A DNA stretch of 64,000 bases from Opitutales bacterium (GTDB taxonomy: Bacteria; Verrucomicrobiota; Verrucomicrobiia; Opitutales; UBA953): NCBI GenBank assembly GCA_017440935.1, contig JAFSAO010000010.1, positions 62,001 through 126,000 on the forward strand, written 5' to 3'. The notes beneath the pieces are model-generated. The model was not told where the DNA came from and searched no databases. It saw only the letters and a list, made by a program, of their open reading frames with translations. Of the stretch, positions 8,554-17,214 are shown in pieces (position 1 is the stretch's first letter; each line of letters starts with the position of its first letter). Made by a program: the position numbers and the translations under genes.

Positions 8554-10038
8554 TTAAGCCATGTTTGCTTTGCGCATATCGCCTTCGGCGAGGAATGCGC
8601 GGTGGAATTCGAGAGCCTTCGTGACATCGCAAGGCGTGTGGTAACCCGGCGTGCGCGCGATGTAGTCGCGAAGTAGCTGGCGATATTCCGGGTGAACGCA
8701 CTTTTCGATGAGTTCTTCGGCGCGTTCCCGCGGAGATTTTCCGCGAAGGTCGGCAACGCCCTGCTCAGTGACAACGATATCGACATCGTGTTCCGTGTGG
8801 TCGATGTGAGAACACATCGGAACGATGGACGAAATTGCGCCGCCCTTGGCGACCGACGGGCAGGTGAAAATCGTCAGATACGCGTTGCGGGCAAAGTCGC
8901 CCGAGCCGCCGATACCGTTCATCATTTGACGTCCGTAGAAGTGCGTGGAATTGACGTGTCCGAAGAGGTCGACTTCGATCGCCGTGTTCATGCAAATCAA
9001 ACCGAGGCGGCGGACGATGCCCGGATTGTTTGAGATTTCCTGCGGGCGCAGAACGATTTTATTTTTGTAGAACTCGAAGTTTTCGTAAATGTGCTTGAGG
9101 CAATCGTCCGAAACCGTGAGCGAGCAACCGCCGACAAAGGTGCAACGACCGGCATCCATGAGCTTGATAACGGAGTCCTGAATGACTTCCGTGTGCATAC
9201 GGAACGGCGGGATTTCCGTGTTGCGACCGAGAGCGGCAAGAACGGCGTTTGCGATATTGCCGACGCCGGACTGAATCGGGAGAAATTCCTTGGGAAGGCG
9301 CCCCGCTCTGAGTTCGTCTGCGAGGAAGTTGCAGACGTTTTCACCGATTTTATCGGTAACGGGATCGCTTGCCTTAAACGGCGCGATGTGGTCATTTTCA
9401 TCGGTGCAAACGATACCGAGAATCTTCGCGGGATCGACTTGAAGCATCGTCGTGCCGATGCGATCCTGCACGTGCGTCATCGGAATCGGCGCGCGGTGCG
9501 GCGGATTCGCCGGCGTGTAAATATCGTGCAAGTCCTTCAAGCCCGGGTGGTGATACGCATTGAGTTCGACAATGATGCGATCGGCAAGTGTGCAATACGT
9601 TGCGGTGTTCCCGCCGGCGGTCGTGAGCGCGATTTTTCCGTCGTCGGTAACTTCCGTGGCTTCGACGATTGCGGTTTTCACACGCGGAATGAATCCGTAG
9701 CGCATATACATCGCCGTGTGGGAAAGGTGCATATCGTTGTAGCGCGTTTTCTGCGAGTTGATGTTTTTACGCAGATCGCCGTTGGATTGGTAAGGGGTGC
9801 GGTAGTCAATCGCGTCTGCCTGAGCGAGAACGCCGTCGGTCGATGCCGATGTGGAAGCGCCGGAGAAAAGGTTCACCTTGAACGGACGGCCCGCCGCGTG
9901 TTCGGCAAGGGCTTTTTCGGCGAGCGCACGCGGGACGGCTTTCGGCGCGCCGGCAGCGGTAAATCCGCTGAGTCCGATGTTTTCGCCGTTTTCGATGAAA
10001 GCGGCAGCTTCTGCAGGTGTGAGAGTTTTGAATTTCAT
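8554..10038 (-). CDS. Acetyl-CoA hydrolase/transferase family, likely succinyl-CoA:acetate CoA-transferase
   Basis: It probably moves CoA between acetyl-CoA and succinate (or propionate), as in acetate- and propionate-forming fermentation. The 494 residues match the Cat1/ScpC/AarC group (~500 aa). Motifs include IGLSGFTAAGAPKAVPRAL near residue 21 and QSGVGNIANAVLAAL near 266. The likely catalytic Glu is in MHTEVIQDSVIKL near 292. Others are GGSGDFARNAYL near 397 and DIVVTEQGVADLRGKSPRER. The start at 10038 is chosen because upstream in-frame sequence lies in repeats and in serS. Apart from one copy near 8727 the gene contains no CGGGAACG. It ends at an octamer-pair terminator. Confidence 0.88.
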   Translation of the reverse strand: MKFKTLTPAEAAAFIENGENIGLSGFTAAGAPKAVPRALAEKALAEHAAGRPFKVNLFSGASTSASTDGVLAQADAIDYRTPYQSNGDLRKNINSQKTRYNDMHLSHTAMYMRYGFIPRVKTAIVEATEVTDDGKIALTTAGGNTATYCTLADRIIVELNAYHHPGLKDLHDIYTPANPPHRAPIPMTHVQDRIGTTMLQVDPAKILGIVCTDENDHIAPFKASDPVTDKIGENVCNFLADELRAGRLPKEFLPIQSGVGNIANAVLAALGRNTEIPPFRMHTEVIQDSVIKLMDAGRCTFVGGCSLTVSDDCLKHIYENFEFYKNKIVLRPQEISNNPGIVRRLGLICMNTAIEVDLFGHVNSTHFYGRQMMNGIGGSGDFARNAYLTIFTCPSVAKGGAISSIVPMCSHIDHTEHDVDIVVTEQGVADLRGKSPRERAEELIEKCVHPEYRQLLRDYIARTPGYHTPCDVTKALEFHRAFLAEGDMRKANMA

Positions 10039-10158
10039 TGTAATTTCTAAAAAAAAATGAGTCGTCGCTTCCGAGAGTTCCGTTGCAAAACGCCGACGAA
10101 AGCAAGTATTGCCGAGAGTATACCCGCGTTCGCGTTCCCGCAAGGGAAAACAAATAAA

Positions 10159-10227
10159 AGCTCCAAGTAGCGGGCTCCGGGCGTTAGACGTAAACAGCTT
10201 GAAGCCCGGAGCCTGATACTTGGAGCT
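10159..10227. repeat. Long intergenic palindrome AGCTCCAAGTA ... TACTTGGAGCT
   Basis: Outer arms 10159-10169 and 10217-10227 and inner arms GCTCCGGGC (10074-offset form at 10174-10182) and GCCCGGAGC (10204-10212) pair around a 21-base loop. It lies just after the serS stop and before the CoA-transferase gene. It may end serS transcription. The 208-bp spacer 10039-10246 shows nothing else recognisable. Confidence 0.75.
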
Positions 10228-10246
10228 AAAACGCGGCGTTCCCGCG

Positions 10247-11527
10247 TCAGTTTTTCGGTTCGCCGATAAACTCCTTGCCGTAGTATTTGCGAAGCACTTC
10301 GGGAACGCGGACCGAGCCGTCAGGCTGAACGTTGTTTTCCAAAATCGCGGCAAGCACGCGCGGCAAGCCGAGCCCGGAGCCGTTGAGCGTGTGAACGGTT
10401 TCCGCTTTTCCGCCGTCTTTCGGACGGAAGCGAATTCCCGCGCGGCGCGCTTGGAAGTCCGTAAAGCAGGAGCAACTCGAAACTTCGAGCCAGCGTTTTT
10501 GTCCGCCCGCGAAAACTTCGAGGTCATACTGCTTGGCGTGCGGGAAGCCGATGTCGCCGGAGCAAATCAAGAGCACGCGATACGGCAAATTCAGCTTTTG
10601 CAGGAGGCGAGCCGCATCGTCCTTGAGCGTTTCGAGCTCGGCGAAAGATTGGTTCGGGTGCGTCCATTTGACGAGTTCGACTTTGTCAAACTGGTGCAGG
10701 CGATTGAGCCCGCGCACGTTCGCGCCCCAGCTTCCCGCTTCGCGACGGAAACACGGTGTGTAGGCGCAACGGCGAATCGGCAAATCGCGCTCGTCGATGA
10801 TTTCGTCGCGGAAGAAATTTGTAACGGGAACTTCGGCCGTCGGAATCATGTAAAAATCGTCTTCCGGCGCGTAATACATTTGCCCTTCCTTGTCGGGAAG
10901 CTGTCCGGTCGCGGTCGCCGAAGCGGGATTGACCATAATCGGAGCCATGACTTCTTCGTAGCCGGCTTCGTGGGCTTCGTCGAGGCAGAACTGAATCAGC
11001 GCGCGAAGCAGACGCGCCATATCGCCGACGTAAAACGGGAAACCCGCGCCGGTTACTTTCACGCCGCGCTTAAAATCGATTGCCTTTTCAAACCACGGCA
11101 ATTCCCAGTGCGCGACGGCATTCGGCGAAACGAGTTCGGCGGGATCGCCCCACGTTCCCGCGACGACGTTGTCGTTCTCGTTTTTGCCGACGGGAACGCT
11201 TTCGTCCGGAATATTCGGAACGGTCAGGTAAAGTTTGCGCCATTCCTCTTCGATTTCGCCGACCTGTTTTTCGAGTTCCTTGGTTTTGGCGGAAATCGCT
11301 TTCATTTCCGCGACTTTGGCGAGGAATTCCGGCGTGCCTTTTTTCATCGCCGCCATTTCCTTGTTCGCGGCGTTTTGCGCGGAGCGTGCGGCTTCAAATT
11401 CGCCGACAAGCGCGCGGCGTTTTGCGTCGCAAGCAAGAATCGCGTCGAAATCGACGTCGAATTTCTTCGTCGCCAAGCGCGCACGAATCATATCGATGTT
11501 TTCACGGAAAAATTTGATATCGAGCAT
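10247..11527 (-). CDS. serS: Serine--tRNA ligase
   Basis: The enzyme charges tRNA-Ser and tRNA-Sec with serine. The 426-residue protein starts MLDIKFFRENIDMIRARLATK with the long N-terminal coiled-coil arm (about residues 30-105). Class II motif 2 is CFRREAGSWGANVRGLNRLH near residue 250. Motif 3 is NGSGLGLPRVLAAILENN near residue 375. Length and architecture match the bacterial enzyme. The upstream spacer of 210 bp separates it from ndk on the same strand. The gene ends in front of a long palindrome. Confidence 0.97.
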   Translation of the reverse strand: MLDIKFFRENIDMIRARLATKKFDVDFDAILACDAKRRALVGEFEAARSAQNAANKEMAAMKKGTPEFLAKVAEMKAISAKTKELEKQVGEIEEEWRKLYLTVPNIPDESVPVGKNENDNVVAGTWGDPAELVSPNAVAHWELPWFEKAIDFKRGVKVTGAGFPFYVGDMARLLRALIQFCLDEAHEAGYEEVMAPIMVNPASATATGQLPDKEGQMYYAPEDDFYMIPTAEVPVTNFFRDEIIDERDLPIRRCAYTPCFRREAGSWGANVRGLNRLHQFDKVELVKWTHPNQSFAELETLKDDAARLLQKLNLPYRVLLICSGDIGFPHAKQYDLEVFAGGQKRWLEVSSCSCFTDFQARRAGIRFRPKDGGKAETVHTLNGSGLGLPRVLAAILENNVQPDGSVRVPEVLRKYYGKEFIGEPKN

Positions 11528-11737
11528 TTTTGAAAAAGATTAATGGTCAAAGGAAAATTAGGAGCTTAATGCTTTAAGACTAATCGATGAGAGTTGAGGG
11601 CTGAGAGCTTAGAGGTAAATGCGTTCCCGCAAGCGGGAAAAAGATTTCGAAAACTTTTTTCGCGAAGCGAGCTGCAAATACTTTTCCTTGCTCATCAGAA
11701 ACTCTATTTATGGAGGTTCCCTTAAGCCCCGAACGCT

Positions 11738-12160
11738 TTAAAAAACTTCGTTTTCGTTGAAGAAGCGGGCGATTTCCGCCGCAGCGGAGGCTTCGCCGTC
11801 GGATGCGTGGCAAATGTTGTAAGTCACGATTTCCTTGTTTCCGAAATCGCCGCGAATCGTTCCCGCGGGAGCGTTGGCGGATTTCGTCGGACCGAGCAAT
11901 TCGCGCACTTTTTCAATCGCGTTTTCGCCCTGAAGCACGGCGACGATAACCGGGCGCGACATCATCCAATTCGACAGAAAACCGAAAAACGATTCGTTTA
12001 CGAGGTGTGCGTAGTGTTCACGCACGAGAGTTTCGGAGATTTGAATCATTTTGCACGCGGCAAGCGTCAATCCCGCCGCTTCAAAGCGGGAAAGCACCGT
12101 TCCCGCGAGATTTTTTTCCATGCAATCCGGTTTCAGGATGATGAGAGTTTTCTGAATCAT
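11738..12160 (-). CDS. ndk: Nucleoside diphosphate kinase
   Basis: It exchanges the gamma phosphate among nucleoside di- and triphosphates through a phosphohistidine. The 140-residue protein is full length and starts MIQKTLIILKPDCMEKNLAG. The active-site His is in YNICHASDGEASAAAEIARFF near residue 116, a slight variant of the usual NxxHGSD. RPVIVAVLQGENAI and LLGPTKSANAPAGTIRGDF are the other typical blocks. The start at 12160 is chosen over a distant upstream in-frame Met because it gives the family N-terminus. The downstream 210-bp spacer (11528-11737) holds GAGCTTAATGCTT-type words and one octamer, but no gene. Confidence 0.96.
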   Translation of the reverse strand: MIQKTLIILKPDCMEKNLAGTVLSRFEAAGLTLAACKMIQISETLVREHYAHLVNESFFGFLSNWMMSRPVIVAVLQGENAIEKVRELLGPTKSANAPAGTIRGDFGNKEIVTYNICHASDGEASAAAEIARFFNENEVF

Positions 12161-12305
12161 ATTCTTGCTGTTTGTCTGTAAAAAATGTTTGACGGAAAAG
12201 GAAACTCTTTTCCCGCCCTTCCCGCAAGACGAGAATTGAAAACCGCTTCCGGCAAACCGGAAAAAAAAATCTGCGAAAGGCAAACTCGGTCCCTCGCAGG
12301 TTTGT

Positions 12306-12381
<76 letters not shown>

Positions 12382-12526
12382 GTCATTTTTACGGAAGAAA
12401 GCTTGGGATTTTCGCGGAAAAATTCCTTCAACGCAAGTGGAAACACGTTCCCGCGACGCCCCTTATTCGCTTGCCTCCCCCGCTTTCCCGCAGGAAAATA
12501 GGCGGCGTATTCCCCTGCATCCAGCC

Positions 12527-12985
12527 ATGCCCAAATCCCTTTCCCGTTCCCGTCTGCAAAAGCATATTTTTCAGTTTTCGGTTTTCGCCGAAAACAAAAT
12601 CGGCTGTCTCAACCTGATTACGGAAGCGCTCGTCGCCAACGGTGTTCACGTCCTCGGCATGAGTTGCCTCGACCAGACGGACTGCGCGATTATTCGCTTT
12701 CTTCCGGATTATGCGGAGCCCGCAGAGAAATTTTTGAAAAAGGCGAAAATCTCCTACACAAAAACGCGCGTCATTGCCGTAGAGTTTGCCTGCCCGGAAA
12801 ATTTGGTCAAAATCACCCAAGCGCTTCGCCAAGCGGAAATCAACATCCACTACCTCTACCCGCTGTTTTGCCGCCCGAACGGAAATTGCGGACTGATTCT
12901 CTCTACGGATGACCCGGATCTTTCCGCGAGCGTGCTTTCCGGCTACGGAATCCGCGCGCTGGAGTTGGACGACCTCGCCCGCTGA
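12527..12985 (+). CDS. ACT domain protein
   Basis: A 152-residue protein made of two ACT-like repeats. The first (about residues 11-75) has FSVFAENKIGCLNLITEALV. The second (about 80-150) has EFACPENLVKITQALRQAEI and IHYLYPLF. ACT domains bind amino acids, and such short proteins are thought to sense or regulate amino acid metabolism. No enzyme domain is attached. The ATG at 12527 is chosen because upstream codons extend into tRNA-proximal sequence without family character. The gene reads into the GH95 gene, which starts 95 bp after its stop. Confidence 0.8.
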   Translation: MPKSLSRSRLQKHIFQFSVFAENKIGCLNLITEALVANGVHVLGMSCLDQTDCAIIRFLPDYAEPAEKFLKKAKISYTKTRVIAVEFACPENLVKITQALRQAEINIHYLYPLFCRPNGNCGLILSTDDPDLSASVLSGYGIRALELDDLAR

Positions 12986-13079
12986 ACCGTTTTTGTTCCC
13001 GCGAAAAAAATTCCCGCGTTCCCGCACGCCAAATTTTGTCTTTCCACCCATTTTTCCTTTCCTTACGTTTTTTCAAAAA

Positions 13080-15521
13080 ATGAACATAAAATTAAACTCA
13101 AAAATTACCGCACTTTTTTCGATTCTCGCTGTCGCCTCCCTCCTCAATGCCTCGCCCAAAATCGAATCCGAAAACTGGATTTGGTCGGACACGCCCGCGC
13201 AAAGTTTTAACGCCGACTGGACGATTCCCGCCGACAACGTCGGCGCCGGTAAAGGCTGGGAACCGGAAGGCTACCCCGTCGGGAACGGACGCATCGGCGC
13301 CATGATTCTCGGGAACGCCGTGCGGGAACGCATCGCGCTGAACGAAATTTCGCTTTGGACGGGCGGAGAAAATGCCGGCGGGAACTGCTCGGGCTACGGC
13401 TACGGACCGACCGCCGGGCGCAATGCGTTCGGGAGCTACCAGCCGTTCGGCGATTTGCTGATTGAATCTCCGGGACTTGATGCGCCGAAAGATTTCGTGC
13501 GCGCGCTCTCGCTCGCGGAAGGCATCGCCTACACTTCGTTTAAACAAAACGGCGTGGAATACACGCGCGAAGTTTTTGCCAGCACGCCGGAGGATGTTAT
13601 CGCCGTCGTCTACCGCGCGTCGAAAAAAGGAAAAATCAACGCCAACATCGCACTTTCGCCCAACCACACGGCAAAACTTTCCGCCCACGGGAACACGATT
13701 ACCATGGCGGGAACGCTCGCCAACGACATGGAATTTGCCGCAAATCTTACCGTCATCGCCGACGGCGGCTCCGTTTCCGCAAGCGGCGGAAGTGCCGAAA
13801 TTCCCGTCAGCTACGTCGGCAATGGCGATAATTTGCGCGCGGATTTTGACACGGCGAAACTTCCGAAAATTTCTGTCAAAAACGCGGACAGCCTCGTCAT
13901 TCTCGTCGCAATGAACACCGACTACCTGATGAGCGAAAAGAAAAACTGGAAAGGCGCCGATCCCGTAAAAACCGCCGCGGGAACGATTGCCGCCGCGCAG
14001 AAAGTTTCTGCGGAAATGCTCCGGAAAAAACACGTCGCCGCCCACGGAAAACTTTTTAACCGTTGCAAAATCGATCTCGGCACAACCGACAAAAAAACGG
14101 CGGCGCTCCCGACCGCTCAGCGCATCAAAAATTACCCGAAAACAAAAAACGACCCGGACCTCGAAGAAAATCTCTTCCAATTCGGTCGCTACCTGCTGAT
14201 GTCTTCCTCCAAAAACTCGCTTCCCGCCAATCTCCAAGGCTTGTGGAACCACAAAGTCCATGCTCCGTGGGCAAGCGATTACCACAACAACATCAATATT
14301 CAGGAAGCCTATTGGCCGGCGGAAGTCACCAACCTTTCCGAGTGCCACAAACCGCTTTTGAACTACATCACGGAAACCGCAGCCGCCTCGCGCGTCATGA
14401 CGAAAAAAGAATTCGGCGAAAACCACCGCGGTTGGACAACGCGCATTTCGCAAAATCCGTGGGGCTGGGGCGGATGGACCATGTGGAACGTTCCGATTAA
14501 CGCATGGTATGCGCTTCATATGTGGGAACACTACCAATTTACGCACGACAAGAAATTCCTCAAGGAACAGGCTTATCCCATGATGAAGGAAGCCTGCCAC
14601 TTCTGGGAAGACCACCTCAAGGAACTCGGGAAAGACGGAAAAGGTTTTTACTCCGCCGATGCCAAAACCGACCTCGAACAACTTAAAGGGTTGCCTGCGG
14701 GAACGCTCGTCGCGCCGAAAGGCTGGTCGCACGAATGGGGACCGGTGGAAGACGGCGTCGCCCACGACCAACAGCTCGTTCGCGATCTTTTCAAAAACAC
14801 GATTGCTGCGGCAAAAGTTCTCGGTGTCGATGCCGCCTGGACAAAAAAACTTCAGGACAAACTCGAACGCGTCGCTCCGGACAAAATCTCGCCCAACGGC
14901 TATTTGCAGGAATGGCTGATTGACCGCCCGAACATGGTCAGCGGACACCGCCACACCTCCCACCTTTTCGCCGTGTTCCCGGGTAGCGAAATCTCCGTTT
15001 CGCAAACGCCGGACCTCGCGGAAGCCGCGAAACAGTCGCTCGAACTGCGCGGCACGACAGGCGATTCCCGCCGTTCATGGTCATGGCCGTGGCGCACGGC
15101 GCTTTGGGCGCGCTTCAAGGAAGGCGACAAGGCTCACCAAATGATTGAAGGACTCTTCGAGTTCAACACACTCCCGAATATGCTCACCACGCACCCGCCT
15201 TTCCAGATGGACGGGAATTTCTCCTACCCGGCAGGCGTTGCGGAAATGCTTTTGCAGTCTCACGCCGGGCAAATCGAGTTGCTTCCCGCGCCCTGTAAGG
15301 CTTGGCCCGCCGGAAAAGTCCGCGGCATGAAAGCCCGCGGGAACATCACCGTGAATTTCGATTGGGAAAACGGGCGCGTAACCAAATACGAACTCCTTTC
15401 TCCGGCTCCGCAAAAAGTCAAAGTCGTCATCAACGGAAAAACCAAGGAAATCACGACCAAGCCGTTCCCGGCAAAAAAGAAAACGGCAGCAAAGACCGCC
15501 AAAAAGTCTTCAAAAAAATAA
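13080..15521 (+). CDS. Secreted GH95 alpha-L-fucosidase
   Basis: It probably removes alpha-1,2-linked fucose from mucin or milk-type glycans. It has 813 residues, with a signal peptide at 1-24 (MNIKLNSKITALFSILAVAS). Family landmarks are GYPVGNGRIGAMILGN near 65, NLQGLWN near 383 and YHNNINIQEAYWPAE near 399. The proposed acid Glu is in SHEWGPVEDGVAHDQQLV near 550. RHTSHLFAVFPG near 622 and the base Asp in PFQMDGNFSYPAGVAE near 710 follow. The extreme C-terminus is a lysine-rich tail. The gene is coupled to lpxI, which begins four bases after its stop, although the functions look unrelated. Confidence 0.93.
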   Translation: MNIKLNSKITALFSILAVASLLNASPKIESENWIWSDTPAQSFNADWTIPADNVGAGKGWEPEGYPVGNGRIGAMILGNAVRERIALNEISLWTGGENAGGNCSGYGYGPTAGRNAFGSYQPFGDLLIESPGLDAPKDFVRALSLAEGIAYTSFKQNGVEYTREVFASTPEDVIAVVYRASKKGKINANIALSPNHTAKLSAHGNTITMAGTLANDMEFAANLTVIADGGSVSASGGSAEIPVSYVGNGDNLRADFDTAKLPKISVKNADSLVILVAMNTDYLMSEKKNWKGADPVKTAAGTIAAAQKVSAEMLRKKHVAAHGKLFNRCKIDLGTTDKKTAALPTAQRIKNYPKTKNDPDLEENLFQFGRYLLMSSSKNSLPANLQGLWNHKVHAPWASDYHNNINIQEAYWPAEVTNLSECHKPLLNYITETAAASRVMTKKEFGENHRGWTTRISQNPWGWGGWTMWNVPINAWYALHMWEHYQFTHDKKFLKEQAYPMMKEACHFWEDHLKELGKDGKGFYSADAKTDLEQLKGLPAGTLVAPKGWSHEWGPVEDGVAHDQQLVRDLFKNTIAAAKVLGVDAAWTKKLQDKLERVAPDKISPNGYLQEWLIDRPNMVSGHRHTSHLFAVFPGSEISVSQTPDLAEAAKQSLELRGTTGDSRRSWSWPWRTALWARFKEGDKAHQMIEGLFEFNTLPNMLTTHPPFQMDGNFSYPAGVAEMLLQSHAGQIELLPAPCKAWPAGKVRGMKARGNITVNFDWENGRVTKYELLSPAPQKVKVVINGKTKEITTKPFPAKKKTAAKTAKKSSKK

Positions 15522-15525
15522 AAAA

Positions 15526-16371
15526 ATGCATCCGCTCTCCAAATTTTTGCCCGAAAACTTCGATCCCGCCGGCGGGCTTACGCTCCTCTCCGGAAAAGGC
15601 GCTTACCCGCGCCTTGTCGCCGAACGCGCCCGCGCCGCCGGAATGGACGTTTCGCTGATTGCGATTATCGATGAAGTTGACGACGAATTTGTCGCGACGT
15701 TCCCGCAAGACCGCGTGCACTGGATCAAAGTCGGGCAACTCGGAAAATTCCTTTCCTCGCTCGAAAAACTGCGTTCCCGCTATTTCATGATGGCGGGACA
15801 AGTCGCACCAAAGCGCCTTTTCAGCGGACTCGTTCCCGACCTGAAAGCCGCGCTGATTCTCGCCCGGCTCAAAGAACGCAACGCGCACACCATTTTCGGA
15901 GCCATCGCCGACGAAGCCGAAAAAATCGGTGTCACCCAACTCGATGCCCGCGCATTCATGGACGACCAACTCGCTTCGGCGGGAACGCTCGTCGGAAAAG
16001 AAAAAAACATCGAGCCGTTCGCACTCGAATACGGCATCAAAATCGCCAAGGAATGTGCGCGCCTCGACATCGGGCAAGGTGTCGTCGTTTCCGGCGGCAC
16101 CGTAACTGCCGTTGAAGCCTACGAAGGCACGGACAAAATGCTGCGCCGCTGCGTCGATATTCCGAAGAAAAATCCGCTTTACGTCAAAACCGTTAAACCC
16201 GGACACGATTACCGCTTCGATGTCCCCTGCTTCGGCTTGCGCACACTCGAAAGCATGGAAATCGGCGGAATTTCCGCCGCGGCGTTGGAATCCGAAAACG
16301 TCGTTATCCTCGACAAGGAAAACGTTTTTGCCGAAGCGCGCCGAAAAGGCATCACCATCGTCGGCTACTAA
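15526..16371 (+). CDS. lpxI: UDP-2,3-diacylglucosamine pyrophosphatase LpxI
   Basis: It hydrolyses UDP-2,3-diacylglucosamine to lipid X in lipid A synthesis, so the cell has a classical LPS outer membrane. The 281-residue protein shows GLTLLSGKGAYPRLVAERAR at 16-35, VAPKRLFSGLVPD near 88 and GAIADEAEKIGV near 125. It continues with DIGQGVVVSGGTVTAVEAYEGTD near 184 and DYRFDVPCFGLRTLES near 226. This is the LpxI type used by bacteria lacking LpxH. It starts four bases after the fucosidase stop, implying a shared transcript, and ends before a small hairpin at 16427. Confidence 0.93.
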   Translation: MHPLSKFLPENFDPAGGLTLLSGKGAYPRLVAERARAAGMDVSLIAIIDEVDDEFVATFPQDRVHWIKVGQLGKFLSSLEKLRSRYFMMAGQVAPKRLFSGLVPDLKAALILARLKERNAHTIFGAIADEAEKIGVTQLDARAFMDDQLASAGTLVGKEKNIEPFALEYGIKIAKECARLDIGQGVVVSGGTVTAVEAYEGTDKMLRRCVDIPKKNPLYVKTVKPGHDYRFDVPCFGLRTLESMEIGGISAAALESENVVILDKENVFAEARRKGITIVGY

Positions 16372-16426
16372 AACCGTTTACAAAGCTTTTTTCCCGGGAA
16401 GGAACAAAAGTAAAAGAAGCTTAAAG

Positions 16427-16453
16427 AGCGGGAAGAGCAGCACTCTTCCCGCT
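16427..16453 (+). terminator. Hairpin after lpxI (weak terminator)
   Basis: The perfect 11-bp arms AGCGGGAAGAG and CTCTTCCCGCT have a five-base loop, but only a short T stretch follows. It lies between lpxI and the membrane protein gene. Confidence 0.55.
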
Positions 16454-16475
16454 TTCACACTTAACTTCTTAAAAA

Positions 16476-17114
16476 ATGGACCCAAAATCACGAAACTGTT
16501 TCCTTTTTTTGCTTCCGTATGTTGTAGCTACGTTTTTAACGCGGTGCGCGATGCTCTTTTTCACACCGGAAGCGACAAATCCATTCACGACGTTTTATTC
16601 TGAATTTGTGAGGTTAAACGCTTTTGAGAATCTTTCCCCAACCGTGTGTGTTGTTGCGCTTTATGCACTGGTAAAACACACCCGCGACAAACTGATACTC
16701 GCTTTTTCAATAATCGTTATTTTCTCCTTTTACGGCATCAGCCTTGTAAAACTTCTGCTTGGCTATCACTACCATTCGATGGCAATTTTCGTCTGCTTGT
16801 TTTCACAATTGATTGCGATTTGCGTAGCTTGCCTTTGGATGTTGGTTCGAATAAACCGAGTGAAGAAAGTCGCCAATGCTGCGATTATCTCGGCGATTGC
16901 GTTGATTGCACCGTTTGTGATTCGGGAAATTCCCACCCGTCCGACGGCATTAACGGAATTCCTTTCAGGCGAAATATTTTGGGGACTCTGGGGATACGCC
17001 ACTACGATTATCGTTCCTGTCGTGATTCTCGGTCTGTATTTGCGTTATTGTGCCGAACCCCACAGCGCTCCCGCGCAGTCGCACGAACCATCCCACACCG
17101 GTTCTTCAGAATAA
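16476..17114 (+). CDS. Hypothetical integral membrane protein
   Basis: I do not recognise this 212-residue protein. It has about five or six hydrophobic segments, roughly at residues 8-29, 50-67, 73-95, 98-120, 132-150 and 164-190. It ends in a polar His/Ser/Pro-rich tail. No catalytic or binding motif stands out. Its DNA is visibly more AT-rich than the neighbours and contains no CGGGAACG octamer (none from about 15985 to 17158), which would fit later acquisition. It converges with the DAHP synthase gene on an octamer-pair terminator. Confidence 0.6.
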   Translation: MDPKSRNCFLFLLPYVVATFLTRCAMLFFTPEATNPFTTFYSEFVRLNAFENLSPTVCVVALYALVKHTRDKLILAFSIIVIFSFYGISLVKLLLGYHYHSMAIFVCLFSQLIAICVACLWMLVRINRVKKVANAAIISAIALIAPFVIREIPTRPTALTEFLSGEIFWGLWGYATTIIVPVVILGLYLRYCAEPHSAPAQSHEPSHTGSSE

Positions 17115-17150
17115 ATTAACTCAAAAAAAACTCTGCGTTTCTCTGTGTAA

Positions 17151-17195
17151 AAAAAACGCGTTCCCGCAGAGTTGTCTCACGGGAACGCGTTTTTT
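17151..17195. terminator. Octamer-pair terminator between convergent genes
   Basis: AAAAAACGCGTTCCCG and CGGGAACGCGTTTTTT arms give a stem with A and T tracts on its two sides, so it can work in both directions. It separates the membrane protein (+) from the DAHP synthase (-). Confidence 0.9.
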
Positions 17196-17214
17196 GTAAT
17201 CGAAACGAAGCGTT

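Noticed and set aside
8554-10527. 657-residue version of the CoA-transferase
   Set aside because: The added N-terminus is translated from the spacer repeat and the antisense of serS. The family N-terminus MKFKTLTPAEAAAF lies at 10038.
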